DNA from: Acidiferrobacteraceae bacterium
Lineage (GTDB): Bacteria; Pseudomonadota; Gammaproteobacteria; Arenicellales; UBA868
Direction of reading: 5' to 3'
Length of the DNA stretch: 52,208 nt
Assembly (NCBI GenBank): GCA_018698075.1
Contig: JABINT010000050.1
Span: 1-52,208, forward strand
The notes under the pieces: generated by a model
Database searches by the model: none
What the model was told of the DNA's origin: nothing
What the model saw: the letters and a program-made list of their open reading frames with translations, nothing else
Program-made: the position numbers and the translations under genes
Shown: in pieces, positions 25,360 to 33,732 of the stretch
Layout of the letters: each line of letters opens with the position of its first letter
Position numbering within the stretch: position 1 is the stretch's first letter

Positions 25360-25857
25360 GTGAAGCGAATGGAAAGTATCACGCCACATTGCCTTAATGC
25401 TCGCGATGTCCAGGCACTGGATATGACCACGCAGGTAATCTGCCTTAGTGAGTGTCGATTGCACCGGCTTATGGGCCAGCACCAAACCGGGCTGAATCCG
25501 CAACTGGTGCCGCGACCCGAACTTGATGTGGACCTGGTGGTGGTACATAAGGCCTGCATCGATCTGGTGGCGCGAGTTCGATTGGCAGCACAACCCATGT
25601 CTTTATTGACATCCGAAACATCAGTGGGCTAAGAAGACTATATGTCTATGGCATTGCCAGTAATTCAGCGCCTTCTTGAAATTGTTGAGCATGGCATCGC
25701 CATTTTTGGTTACGAGGCGCTTGTCGGCTGCATTGCACCTGATCAACACAGCGCAATGCAGCGTACGGGCGAGGTGTATCGCAGTTTCATAGACTCGTGC
25801 GAGAGCATATCGTGCCTCTTGGGCGTGACAGGTCACCCGGACAGGATCTCGAAGTGA
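25360..25857 (+). pseudogene. Broken second aromatic/histidine ammonia-lyase (C-terminal part with in-frame stop)
   Basis: Reading one frame through a TAA at about 25630 gives a continuous ammonia-lyase C-terminal domain: ICLSECRLHRLMGQHQTG, then KACIDLVARVRLAAQPMSLL, then TSETSVG, stop, EDYMSMALPVIQRLLEIVEH. The stop sits exactly where the family has Gln in TSxxQED (compare TSANQEDHVSMA in the intact hutH), so one C-to-T change of CAA to TAA would explain it. The N-terminal two thirds, including the MIO triad, is missing, and the DNA between the PhyH stop and 25360 gives no lyase-like frame. It is a remnant of a paralogue, not a copy of hutH, because the two differ strongly in sequence. It fills the stretch between the PhyH gene and hutI. 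Confidence 0.82.
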
Positions 25858-25879
25858 TGATCAGTCTGATCCAAAGTGA

Positions 25880-27133
25880 ATGCTTTTCGAACCCCCAGTG
25901 AAGAAGGCATCAGTGAGGCTTTGGGAAAATGCGCGGGTAGTCTGTATGGCAGGTACGCTGCCAGGGGCCGATGTCGTCAATAATGGCGCATTGCTGACTC
26001 ACGAAGACAGAATAATCGCAGTAGGTAGCGCAGAAGAGGTTCTCGCACATCCGTCTGCGACAAATGCCAGCATGCTGGATCGCATCGATTGTAAGCATCA
26101 ACTGCTATTACCCGGTTTCATCGATTGCCATACGCATCTGGTATATGCGGGCGACCGTTCGCGCGAATTTGAGCAGCGCCTTGAAGGTGTGAGCTATGAG
26201 GAGATTGCCAGGCAGGGTGGCGGGATACGCTCAACGGTAAAAGACACTCGGAAGAGCGCACAAGAAGATCTGTTAAAGGGGGCGCTAGGTCGGGCAAAGC
26301 GCATGTGCTCGGAAGGGGTAACGACTATTGAAGTTAAAGGAGGCTATGGGCTCACTTTGGAGTGTGAGCAGAAGATGTTACGTGTGGCCCGCTCTTTAGA
26401 GACCGTTTTGCCTGTTTCGGTTCACACCACTTTTCTGGGAGCGCATGCGGTGCCCGAAGAATTTGAGGGACGCAGCGATGATTATATTGATCTGGTGTGT
26501 TCTGTTATGTTGCCGGAAATCGCAAAAGAAGGTCTTGCAGACAGTGTCGATGCATTTTGTGAAAACATTGCATTTAGCGAGCCCCAGGTTCGCGCGGTCT
26601 TCGAAAAAGCACATGCTCTTGGATTGCCGGTACGTCTACATGCGGATCAGTTAAGCAATAGTCACGGCGCCAGATTGGCTGCAGAATTCAGTGCGCTCTC
26701 TGCAGACCACCTGGAATACACCGATGAAGCAGGGGTACGAGCCTTGAAGCAGGCCGGTACGGTAGCCGTACTGTTACCCGGGGCGTTTTATTTTCTTAAA
26801 GAACAACAACGCCCGCCGGTGAATCTTTTTCGAAAGCATCAGGTTCCAATGGCATTGGCGAGCGACTGCAACCCGGGCAGTTCACCGGTGGAGTCACTGT
26901 TACTGATTTTGAATATGGGATGTGTTCTGTTTGGCCTGACGCCGCGCGAAGCGGTAGCCGGGGTCACGGTGCACGCAGCAAAGGCCTTGGGTTATGCTGA
27001 CCGTGGCGTTCTGGCTGCGGGCAAGCGTGCTGATTTTGCCGTATTTGAGGTTGAGTCCCTCGCACAACTTTGTTACCCGGTAGGCACAAGAGAGCCGTCA
27101 ATGGTGGTGCAGGCAGGTAATCTGGTTTCATAA
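25880..27133 (+). CDS. hutI: Imidazolonepropionase
   Basis: This 417-residue amidohydrolase catalyses the third step of histidine breakdown, opening imidazolone-5-propionate to N-formimidoylglutamate. Visible signatures are LWENARVVCM at the N terminus, the metal-binding LLPGFIDCHTHLVYAGDRSREFEQRL (in part: DCHTHLVYAG, about residues 78-87), EVKGGYGL, HTTFLGAHAVPEEF, LHADQLSN and ALASDCNPGSSP. It is on the opposite strand from the other hut genes, behind the lyase remnant. I chose the ATG at 25880; the GTG at 25898 would also keep the conserved part. Neither start has a strong ribosome-binding site. Confidence 0.96.
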   Translation: MLFEPPVKKASVRLWENARVVCMAGTLPGADVVNNGALLTHEDRIIAVGSAEEVLAHPSATNASMLDRIDCKHQLLLPGFIDCHTHLVYAGDRSREFEQRLEGVSYEEIARQGGGIRSTVKDTRKSAQEDLLKGALGRAKRMCSEGVTTIEVKGGYGLTLECEQKMLRVARSLETVLPVSVHTTFLGAHAVPEEFEGRSDDYIDLVCSVMLPEIAKEGLADSVDAFCENIAFSEPQVRAVFEKAHALGLPVRLHADQLSNSHGARLAAEFSALSADHLEYTDEAGVRALKQAGTVAVLLPGAFYFLKEQQRPPVNLFRKHQVPMALASDCNPGSSPVESLLLILNMGCVLFGLTPREAVAGVTVHAAKALGYADRGVLAAGKRADFAVFEVESLAQLCYPVGTREPSMVVQAGNLVS

Positions 27134-27216
27134 AATCCAGAACCCTGAACGACAAATGCCCGGCTGCTGGCGTAATCGGGCCCCATCCGGGTTAACCAGG
27201 AGGTTTCCAGGAACTT

Positions 27217-28470
27217 ATGAGTTCTGCAACCGATGTTATTGTCATTGGCGCTGGCGCGGCAGGCCTTGCTGCTGCCCGAGCGCTTGGCCAAGCGGGTCTT
27301 CAAGTTGTTGTACTGGAGGCCGATAGCCATATTGGTGGTCGAGCCTATACCGAGATCATGTCCGATGGTTCGGCCTTTGATCTTGGATGTCATTGGATGC
27401 ATTCGGCCAGTCTTAATCCTTTTGTGCAAACGGCGGACGCGTTGGGCGCGCGCTACGAGCGACGGGACGGTTACGGACGTTGTGGGTATTTCCGCGATGG
27501 TAAGTGGTTGGGCGACCAAGAGATCGCGATCGGCCAGCGGGCGATGAAATGCCGTGAAGCGGCTATGGCAAAAGCGTGGGAACAAGGCCGCGACCAATCG
27601 GTCATGGAGACAGTCGAGCGAGAGAGTCCCTGGACGGAAGTCCTTGATTATTATGATTCGCTGGATACCTCCTCAGATGTAGACCAGATTTCAATTGGCG
27701 ATATGGTCAGCTATAACGACACAGAAGAGAACTGGCCGGTAGTTGATGGCTACGGTGCCCTGGTTGCCCGTTGGGCTGCCGACGTGCCGGTACAGTTGAA
27801 CACCGCGGCGACTGCTATTCACTGGGGTAACTCTGGGGTAAGTGTAGAAACCCAGCGGGGAACGCTGCACGCGAAGTGCGCAGTGATTGCAGTGTCTACC
27901 GGCGTGCTGGCGTCTGGCGATATTCGGTTCTGGCCGGAGTTGCCCGCGGAAAAAGGACAGGCCATAGAGGCACTGCCTTTGGGAAACTATAATCGGATCC
28001 GCCTTACGGTTGATCGACACCTTTTTGCCGACGATGTGCCTGAGCGTATTGTGACAGAGCAGTCCGATAATCCGCCGATGCAGTTGAGTGTTCGGCCATA
28101 TGGATTTGATTGTGTCATTGGCATTGTGGCTGGCCGATATGCGGACTGGCTCGAGAGGGCAGGCCCAGACGCGGGGCGCGAAGCCGTGACCGGGGCCTTG
28201 TGTGAGATATTCGGTGCAAAACTGCGCAACAAAATCGGATCCGATCGTCAATCCGCCTGGCGCGGTAACGCCTTTGTCCGCGGGGCTTATTCAACAAGCG
28301 CGCCGGGCCAGTTTCACCAACGCGCGATTCTTTCACAGCCAATACAGAGCAAGTTGTTTTTTTGTGGTGAGGCAACGTCAACTGATCATTTTTGTACCTG
28401 CCACGGGGCTCGAATGACCGGAGAGCGGGTGGCCCAAGAGATTCAGTCTGCCATTGGCGTCAAAAGCTAG
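27217..28470 (+). CDS. Flavin-containing amine oxidase
   Basis: This 417-residue FAD protein has an N-terminal dinucleotide fold (VIVIGAGAAGLAAARAL, about residues 8-24), the ADP-ribose contact VVLEADSHIGGRAYTE and the typical FDLGCHWMHS. The C-terminal FAD-binding segment is FFCGEATSTDHFCTCHGARMTGERV. It fits the monoamine/polyamine oxidase family, which oxidises amines to imines and releases peroxide. It follows hutI after 83 bp with a good GGAGG ribosome-binding site, so it may be co-transcribed with it. The amine could be histamine-like, given the neighbours, or a polyamine, given the next cluster; neither is shown. Confidence 0.9.
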   Translation: MSSATDVIVIGAGAAGLAAARALGQAGLQVVVLEADSHIGGRAYTEIMSDGSAFDLGCHWMHSASLNPFVQTADALGARYERRDGYGRCGYFRDGKWLGDQEIAIGQRAMKCREAAMAKAWEQGRDQSVMETVERESPWTEVLDYYDSLDTSSDVDQISIGDMVSYNDTEENWPVVDGYGALVARWAADVPVQLNTAATAIHWGNSGVSVETQRGTLHAKCAVIAVSTGVLASGDIRFWPELPAEKGQAIEALPLGNYNRIRLTVDRHLFADDVPERIVTEQSDNPPMQLSVRPYGFDCVIGIVAGRYADWLERAGPDAGREAVTGALCEIFGAKLRNKIGSDRQSAWRGNAFVRGAYSTSAPGQFHQRAILSQPIQSKLFFCGEATSTDHFCTCHGARMTGERVAQEIQSAIGVKS

Positions 28471-28511
28471 TTGCAGCGGCTTATGCAACACGCCCTGATT
28501 GGCAAGAGCGA

Positions 28512-29216
28512 ATGCCTGTAGGTAACTGGGTTTCTGTTCTGCGGCCTGCCCGTAAGATTCCGCTCACTTTCTGGAGTGCCGACGCCCCATTAACTTTTCG
28601 ACCTCGATGGCAAACCTTAAGTGCGTTGCTCGTAGGATTATGGTTGTTCGGCACCGGAGAGGCGATGTTTATTGCCGCAGGCCTTGGGGTTAGTCCGTGG
28701 ACGGTGCTGGCGCAGGGGGTTTCTGTACAAACAGGCTGGACTGTGGGCTTTTCTACTTTTGCAGTCAGCGTAGCAGTACTGTTGTTGTGGATACCCCTAA
28801 AAGAGATTCCCGGTTTTGGAACACTGTCAAACGTAGTATTGATCGCAATATCTATCGACGTTATGACGCCTTTGTTGATGGGACCTGAGAGCAATATGAT
28901 CCGATGTCTACAGATGATAGCCGGGGTGGCCCTGGTGGGTGCAGGAAGCGGGTTGTATCTGACGGCAAATCTTGGGCCTGGCCCCCGGGATGGCCTGATG
29001 ACGGGTGTACAACGATTAACCGGGTGGTCGATAGGTGCCGTCCGGGCAGGACTGGAGTTGACGGTGCTGTGTGCCGGCTGGATGCTGGGTGGAACTGTTG
29101 GCCTGGGAACAGTTATCTTTGCAGTCGGTGTGGGGTATGCGGTGGCTGTATCACTATCTGTTGTGAGGCTGTTCAGTCCTGATTTGCAGAATCAAAATAC
29201 GCTCGACAGCAACTGA
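28512..29216 (+). CDS. YczE/YitT-type integral membrane protein
   Basis: This 234-residue membrane protein has about five to six hydrophobic helices (LWLFGTGEAMFIAAGLGVSP, AVSVAVLLLWIPL, VVLIAISIDVMTPLL, LGTVIFAVGVGYAVAVSL). The pattern GLGVSPWTVLAQGVS and GPGPRDGLMTGVQ matches the YczE/YyaS/YitT group, whose transport role is undefined. The open frame starts earlier at 28392, inside the amine oxidase gene; I prefer the ATG at 28512, which removes the overlap. Its last 44 bp overlap the end of the convergent LysR gene. Confidence 0.8.
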   Translation: MPVGNWVSVLRPARKIPLTFWSADAPLTFRPRWQTLSALLVGLWLFGTGEAMFIAAGLGVSPWTVLAQGVSVQTGWTVGFSTFAVSVAVLLLWIPLKEIPGFGTLSNVVLIAISIDVMTPLLMGPESNMIRCLQMIAGVALVGAGSGLYLTANLGPGPRDGLMTGVQRLTGWSIGAVRAGLELTVLCAGWMLGGTVGLGTVIFAVGVGYAVAVSLSVVRLFSPDLQNQNTLDSN

Positions 29217-30081
29217 CGAACGCGCTTGCCCGGTGCGTTTGTCTCAACCCCAGGGGTTGCACCAGCACAATCGAAAGCGGTGATACTTTGTCTTTAATCG
29301 GCAGACATTTGACCTCGCCGCCATCATAGGTCTGGTGTGAGGCCGGTTGCAGGTTAAGGATGCTATAGCCTTCACCGCTGGCGACGAGCCCTCGTACCAG
29401 TTCGAAAGATCGACTGCGATGACGTACCTTTGGCTCGAACCCGGCTTTCTGAAAGAACCCTAAGAAGTAGTCTCGACTGTGCGGCAGGTCGAGCAGGATA
29501 AAAGGCTCTTTGCGCAGGGCGCGTAGTGAAACGCTAGCCTGATCTGCCAGACGATGCCCGCTAGGGAGGAGTACATGGGGCTCGACCTGGGCTAGTGTGT
29601 CACATTCCAGATCCCGGCCGAGATCGATGTCATATAACAAGGCCATTTCTATCTGGCCGTTACGCAGCAAAGTCTGCAGTTCATCCAGAGGCCCTTCGGT
29701 AATCTGAATCTGTAGTTCCGGGTGTCGTTGCCGCGCCAGAACCAGTAATCCGGGTAGGAAGAATGGAGACAATGTCCAAAAGCAGCCGGCTTCGAGGACG
29801 CCCTGGGCCGACTCACCGAGGGCTCGACCAGCTGCCGTGACCTCTTCGGCGTGCGCCAGCAGTGAGCGGGCCTGGGCCAGAAAAGTGTTTCCTGCCGGGG
29901 TGAGCGATACCCCTCGTGCATGATGGCGAATCAGCAGTTGCAGGCCTAGCGTCTCTTCCAGTTGAGCAATCGAGGTCGATAGAGCCGGTTGCGAGAGGAA
30001 AAGCGCGCGCGCTGCCCGTGAGATGTTCTGATGCTCAGCAACACAGACCAGGTGAAGGAGCTGACGCAGTGAATATTGCAT
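29173..30081 (-). CDS. LysR-type transcriptional regulator
   Basis: This 302-residue regulator has an N-terminal winged helix (QNISRAARALFLSQPALSTSIAQLEETLG in outline, turn at SQPALSTSI, residues 30-38) and a LysR substrate-binding domain. It is divergent from the HpaB-type monooxygenase gene at 30220 across 138 bp of AT-rich DNA, so that long catabolic run is its likely target. The effector is unknown. The 3' end overlaps the convergent membrane-protein gene by 44 bp. Confidence 0.9.
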   Translation of the reverse strand: MQYSLRQLLHLVCVAEHQNISRAARALFLSQPALSTSIAQLEETLGLQLLIRHHARGVSLTPAGNTFLAQARSLLAHAEEVTAAGRALGESAQGVLEAGCFWTLSPFFLPGLLVLARQRHPELQIQITEGPLDELQTLLRNGQIEMALLYDIDLGRDLECDTLAQVEPHVLLPSGHRLADQASVSLRALRKEPFILLDLPHSRDYFLGFFQKAGFEPKVRHRSRSFELVRGLVASGEGYSILNLQPASHQTYDGGEVKCLPIKDKVSPLSIVLVQPLGLRQTHRASAFVSCCRAYFDSANQD

Positions 30082-30219
30082 ATAAAAAACTGATTCAATT
30101 TATAATTAAATCATATTTTACAATCATCTGCAAACAGTGATGATCTCGCTTTGAGATGCGGTAGACCCAGTGCCTGGGTAGTTGTCCAGATGGAAAACAG
30201 TTAATAAAAGGGGTATGCA
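30082..30219. promoter_or_regulatory. Divergent LysR/monooxygenase control region with three small dyads
   Basis: Three inverted repeats lie in 138 bp: ATTTA-TAAT-TAAAT (30098-30111), ATCTC-GCTTT-GAGAT (30143-30157) and ACCCAG-TGC-CTGGGT (30165-30179). The first is next to the LysR start and fits autoregulation. The last lies about 40 bp before the monooxygenase start and could be an operator or leader hairpin. An AAAAGGGG ribosome-binding site precedes the ATG at 30220. Confidence 0.45.
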
Positions 30220-31689
30220 ATGATCAGAACGGGGAACGAGTATCGCGAGTCGATTCGAGATGGCCGCGAGGTATTCATGAATGGGGAAAAAGTAGCTGAT
30301 GTCACCCACCACCCCATGTTTAAACCGTTGGTGGATATCCGCGCGCGGGTATATGACATGCAACACGATGCGGCAACCCGTTCGGTTATGACCTACCAGG
30401 ATGATTCGGGCGAAGCATTCTCTATTGGGCTGAAGCTGCCTTATACGCCAGCTGACTGGCAGGACAAACGCACCTCGACTGATGCAGTGTTTGATGACAT
30501 CGGTGGGGTGGTGACCCGGGTGGGTGATGAAACCGTTGGTGAGATGTGGTCGCTGTATGACGGCCAGGATGTGTTGAACCAGGTTGATGCTCAGTTCTCA
30601 AAAAATATTGTCAACCACATTGATCGGGTCATCCAGCAGGATCCATTCCACGTGTCAGCCAACACGGATCCAAAAGGCGATCGCTCCAAGGCGCCCCAGG
30701 ATCAGGATCCTGACATGCTGTTGCACGTGGTGAAAGAGACTGATGCAGGCATTGTCGTCCGCGGCGCCAAGTTCGAGACAGCGGCGCCATATGCCAACCA
30801 GGCCTTTACCAAGCCCACAATTGCAAACTGGGGTAACGAGGCTTACTCGGATTACGCCGTTGGTTTTATTTGTGACCTTGGCTCTCCTGGCATCCGCATG
30901 ATTTGCCGTACTGGTTTCACAGGCCGGGCCCCGATTGAAGATTATCCTTTGTCTAATCGCTTTGACGAGATAGACGCATTGGTGATCTTCGATAATGTGC
31001 TGATCCCGTGGGAGGATATTCTTTTTTATCGACATACAAAGGCCGCTGTCTTTATTCGTGCGACCTTGCATCGTTATTCGGCTTTTGCGTTTGTCCAGCG
31101 TATCTTGAAGTATGCCGACATGATGATCGGTGCAGCGCTGTTCAATGTTCGCCAGACCGGGCTGGATAAGCAGCAGGCGGTACAGGAAAAATTGGCACAA
31201 CTGGCTGTTTACCGCGAGGGTATTAACGCACACCTGACAGCCGCCATAGCGCTGGCTGAGAAAAGCCCTAATGGTTTGTTAATGCCCAACCAGTCGCTGC
31301 TTTTTACTGGCCGGGTGCACGCCTGTTCGAACCTACCGGCGATGATGCATCTTGCACGGGAACTGTGCGGCGGCCAGATCTGCGTGACCCCGGATTTTGC
31401 CTGCTTTGCAGACCAGGAAACCGGCCCATGGCTGGATAAGTTTTACTCGATTAATGACGATTGGCAGGCTGAGGATCGGCGCAAACTTCTCGCCTTTGCC
31501 CGGGACCTTCTGAATTCCGATTACGCCGGGCACCGCCTGACTTTTCAGTTGTTTGCGCAGTCCCCGCCTTTTGCTCATCTTGCTGCGGTTTATCGTAATT
31601 TTGACTGGGAAGATTCACTCGATTTTGTTAGGCGGTCGGCCAATTTGTCTGATAGGGTAGTGCCAGCGAAGAAAATCGACACGGCCTGA
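30220..31689 (+). CDS. HpaB-family flavin-dependent monooxygenase/hydroxylase (oxygenase component)
   Basis: This 489-residue protein fits the 4-hydroxyphenylacetate 3-monooxygenase large-component family in length and order: an N-terminal YRESIRDGREVFMNGEKV segment, a middle domain with WGNEAYSDYAVGF, and a C-terminal helical domain (VHACSNLPAMMHLARELCGG and WLDKFYSINDDWQAEDRRKL). These enzymes use FADH2 supplied by a separate reductase to hydroxylate phenols, pyrroles or other rings; some relatives are dehydratases. No reductase component (HpaC) is next to it. The neighbours are RidA, PhyH, DUF1028 and a deacylase, which does not look like aromatic degradation, so the substrate is probably an N-containing ring or conjugate. 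Confidence 0.87.
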   Translation: MIRTGNEYRESIRDGREVFMNGEKVADVTHHPMFKPLVDIRARVYDMQHDAATRSVMTYQDDSGEAFSIGLKLPYTPADWQDKRTSTDAVFDDIGGVVTRVGDETVGEMWSLYDGQDVLNQVDAQFSKNIVNHIDRVIQQDPFHVSANTDPKGDRSKAPQDQDPDMLLHVVKETDAGIVVRGAKFETAAPYANQAFTKPTIANWGNEAYSDYAVGFICDLGSPGIRMICRTGFTGRAPIEDYPLSNRFDEIDALVIFDNVLIPWEDILFYRHTKAAVFIRATLHRYSAFAFVQRILKYADMMIGAALFNVRQTGLDKQQAVQEKLAQLAVYREGINAHLTAAIALAEKSPNGLLMPNQSLLFTGRVHACSNLPAMMHLARELCGGQICVTPDFACFADQETGPWLDKFYSINDDWQAEDRRKLLAFARDLLNSDYAGHRLTFQLFAQSPPFAHLAAVYRNFDWEDSLDFVRRSANLSDRVVPAKKIDTA

Positions 31690-31755
31690 TCCGAGTCGCT
31701 GAAAATAGTTCCCGGCGCACCCCAGGTGCCTCAACAAAAGGAGGAGAGACAAGGC

Positions 31756-32178
31756 ATGGTTCATCAACGGATTCGGTCGTTTAATACACGCGAGACTTAC
31801 CCGGAGCAAGAACTTGATAACGACCTGTGCCAGGCGGTGGTCGCGCGCGGTACGTCGGTATTTTTGCGGGGTCAAGTCGCTCAGGATCTTGATACCCGTG
31901 AGTCCTTGCATTTGGGTGATCCGGGTGCGCAAACAGCAAAAGCGATGGAGAACATCCAGATGCTGCTACACGAATCTGGCAGTCAACTCGATCATATCTG
32001 TCGCATCGTGGTCTATCTGACTGATATACGCTACCGTGACGCGGTCTATCAGGAGATGGGTAAATGGCTTAAGGGCGTGCACCCTTGTTCAACGGGATTA
32101 GTAGTGCCCGCGCTTGCTCGTCCCGAATGGCTGGTCGAAATCGAAGCAACGGCCGTTATCCCAGACAACCCTGCCTGA
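31756..32178 (+). CDS. RidA/YjgF/Rid-family protein
   Basis: This 140-residue protein has the Rid fold: VFLRGQVAQDLDT near residue 38, the middle segment AMENIQMLLHESGSQLDHICRI, and the closing STGLVVPALARPEWLVEIEATAV with an Arg near the C terminus where active RidA proteins keep the residue that binds the substrate carboxylate. Rid proteins hydrolyse reactive enamines and imines. The start ATG at 31756 is set by AAAGGAGGAG at 31737-31746; an in-frame codon at 31726 precedes that site. It ends 1 bp before the PhyH start, so the two are translationally coupled. Confidence 0.9.
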   Translation: MVHQRIRSFNTRETYPEQELDNDLCQAVVARGTSVFLRGQVAQDLDTRESLHLGDPGAQTAKAMENIQMLLHESGSQLDHICRIVVYLTDIRYRDAVYQEMGKWLKGVHPCSTGLVVPALARPEWLVEIEATAVIPDNPA

Positions 32179-32179
32179 T

Positions 32180-33061
32180 ATGCTGAGCGAACTCGATAAA
32201 GCGCAGTTCGATCGCGATGGGTATCTGATGGTTCCCGCTCTGGTATCCGATGACGTGCGTGAATCTCTTTTAAAAGAGATCGACTTGTGGGTAGCCGAGA
32301 GTTGTAATCACAGCGCGAACTACGGGTTTGACACGCCCAATGGCAAGGCACGTTTTGATCTGGAACACGGGCATAGTGCTGCTCGGCCGCGGTTGCGCCG
32401 GGTTGCCAACCCTGTGGATATTTCCCAGCCTTACCAGGCGCTGCTGTTTGAAGGCATGGTACCCGAGGTTGTTGCGGATTTGATTGGCCCGGATGTCTTT
32501 TTTCATCATTGCAAGTTGAACAATAAATTCCCAGGCATGACAGCCCGTGTGGAGTACCATGCAGATCATCCCTTTGATCCGCACACCAACGATGATGGTG
32601 TTACGGTGTTGCTTTTGTTAGATGATATGGATGAAGGTAACGGATGCCTGCGCGTGGTTCCAGGATCACATCAGGAGCGCTACACTCATTTTCGCGATGA
32701 CAAGTTTATTGGCTCTACCGATCCAGATCTTTTTGACAGCTTTGATCAGCGTGCTGACAGCATCATTGGTAAAGCTGGAGATGTATGCCTGATGGATATC
32801 TGGGCACTGCATGGCGGTGGGCCAAATCTATCTCAAGATCGTTCCCGGCGAGTGCTGATTACAGATTATCGCGCCGCTGATGCTTTTGCCCTTGCGCCGC
32901 CCATCGTTCCATCCAGGTTTTATCGCAAGATTGTCGCTGGCAAAGCGACCCACGTGGCACGGCTACGTGAAGGCACTATGGAAATTCTCGAACATTACCC
33001 GGATGACTCCTTTTTCGGGCTGCAGGGTCAACAGACAGCGGGCGAGGCACAATCATCATGA
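32180..33061 (+). CDS. Phytanoyl-CoA dioxygenase (PhyH) family oxygenase, second copy
   Basis: This 293-residue 2OG-Fe(II) oxygenase has iron ligands His127 and Asp129 in YHADHPFDPH, distal His211 in ALHGGGP and an Arg pair shortly after (DRSRRVLITDY). The typical NGCLRVVPGSHQ loop is present at about residues 154-165. It is related to, but clearly distinct from, the PhyH protein at 24501. It starts 1 bp after the RidA stop and overlaps the DUF1028 gene by 4 bp (ATGA), so it is made with both. The likely task is a hydroxylation in the same unknown pathway. Confidence 0.87.
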   Translation: MLSELDKAQFDRDGYLMVPALVSDDVRESLLKEIDLWVAESCNHSANYGFDTPNGKARFDLEHGHSAARPRLRRVANPVDISQPYQALLFEGMVPEVVADLIGPDVFFHHCKLNNKFPGMTARVEYHADHPFDPHTNDDGVTVLLLLDDMDEGNGCLRVVPGSHQERYTHFRDDKFIGSTDPDLFDSFDQRADSIIGKAGDVCLMDIWALHGGGPNLSQDRSRRVLITDYRAADAFALAPPIVPSRFYRKIVAGKATHVARLREGTMEILEHYPDDSFFGLQGQQTAGEAQSS

Positions 33062-33732
33062 CTTTCTCTATTGCTGGCGTCTGCCAGCATACCGCTATGG
33101 CCGGAGTGGCGATTACTACCTCGAGTATCAGTGTAGGCAGTCGCTGTCCCTGGGTGAGAGCAGGAGCAGGCGCAGTAGCGACACAGAATATCACCGACCC
33201 TGCTATCGGTAACCAGGTGCTTGATTTGATGGAGACGGGCATGGACGCAGGGTCAGCTGTGGCCAAGGTGATGGATCAAAGGCCGCATGCGCAATATCGC
33301 CAAGTCACAGCTGTTGATCTGCGAGGCAATATCGCACATCAGACCGGAGATCAGATACTAGGGGCGAACGCCGTTTCACAAGGTGCTTATTGTGTTGCCG
33401 CAGGCAATCTGTTGTCCTCAACCGAGGTGCCGGGTGCGATGACCCGGGTATTTGGCGATCACGCCGATCTGCATCTCGCTGAACGCCTGCTTTGTGCGTT
33501 GGAGGCTGGGGTGAGCGCAGGTGGCGAGGAAGGCCCAACACACTCGGCTGCATTGCTGGTGGCGCAAACACATTCCTGGCCACTGGTGGATCTGCGGGTG
33601 GACTGGTCCGACGATCCGGTCAATGAACTGCGAGCGCTATGGAGTCGTTACCAGCCGCAGATGCAGGATTACCTCGATCGAGCGCTCAACCCTTCAGCGG
33701 CTCCAACTTACGGTGTCCCGGGTGATCTGTGA
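33058..33732 (+). CDS. DUF1028 family (putative Ntn-hydrolase)
   Basis: This 224-residue protein fits DUF1028. It starts MTFSIAGVCQHTAMAGVAITTSS, where the residues after Met would become the N terminus, and it has CPWVRAGAGAVATQN and the ending GGEEGPTHSAALLV. The family is thought to have the Ntn-hydrolase fold and to act as an amidase, but its substrate is not established. The 4-bp overlaps on both sides (ATGA at 33058, GTGA at 33729) tie it tightly to the PhyH and ArgE-like genes. Together they suggest that a C-N bond is cut after oxidation. Confidence 0.87.
   Translation: MTFSIAGVCQHTAMAGVAITTSSISVGSRCPWVRAGAGAVATQNITDPAIGNQVLDLMETGMDAGSAVAKVMDQRPHAQYRQVTAVDLRGNIAHQTGDQILGANAVSQGAYCVAAGNLLSSTEVPGAMTRVFGDHADLHLAERLLCALEAGVSAGGEEGPTHSAALLVAQTHSWPLVDLRVDWSDDPVNELRALWSRYQPQMQDYLDRALNPSAAPTYGVPGDL

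Noticed and set aside
25880-27133. hutI and the lyase remnant as one fused gene
   Set aside because: The remnant ends with a stop before the hutI start; the two frames are separate.
30655-31233. Open frame of about 192 codons on the minus strand
   Set aside because: It is antisense to the HpaB-type gene and has no domain or ribosome-binding site.
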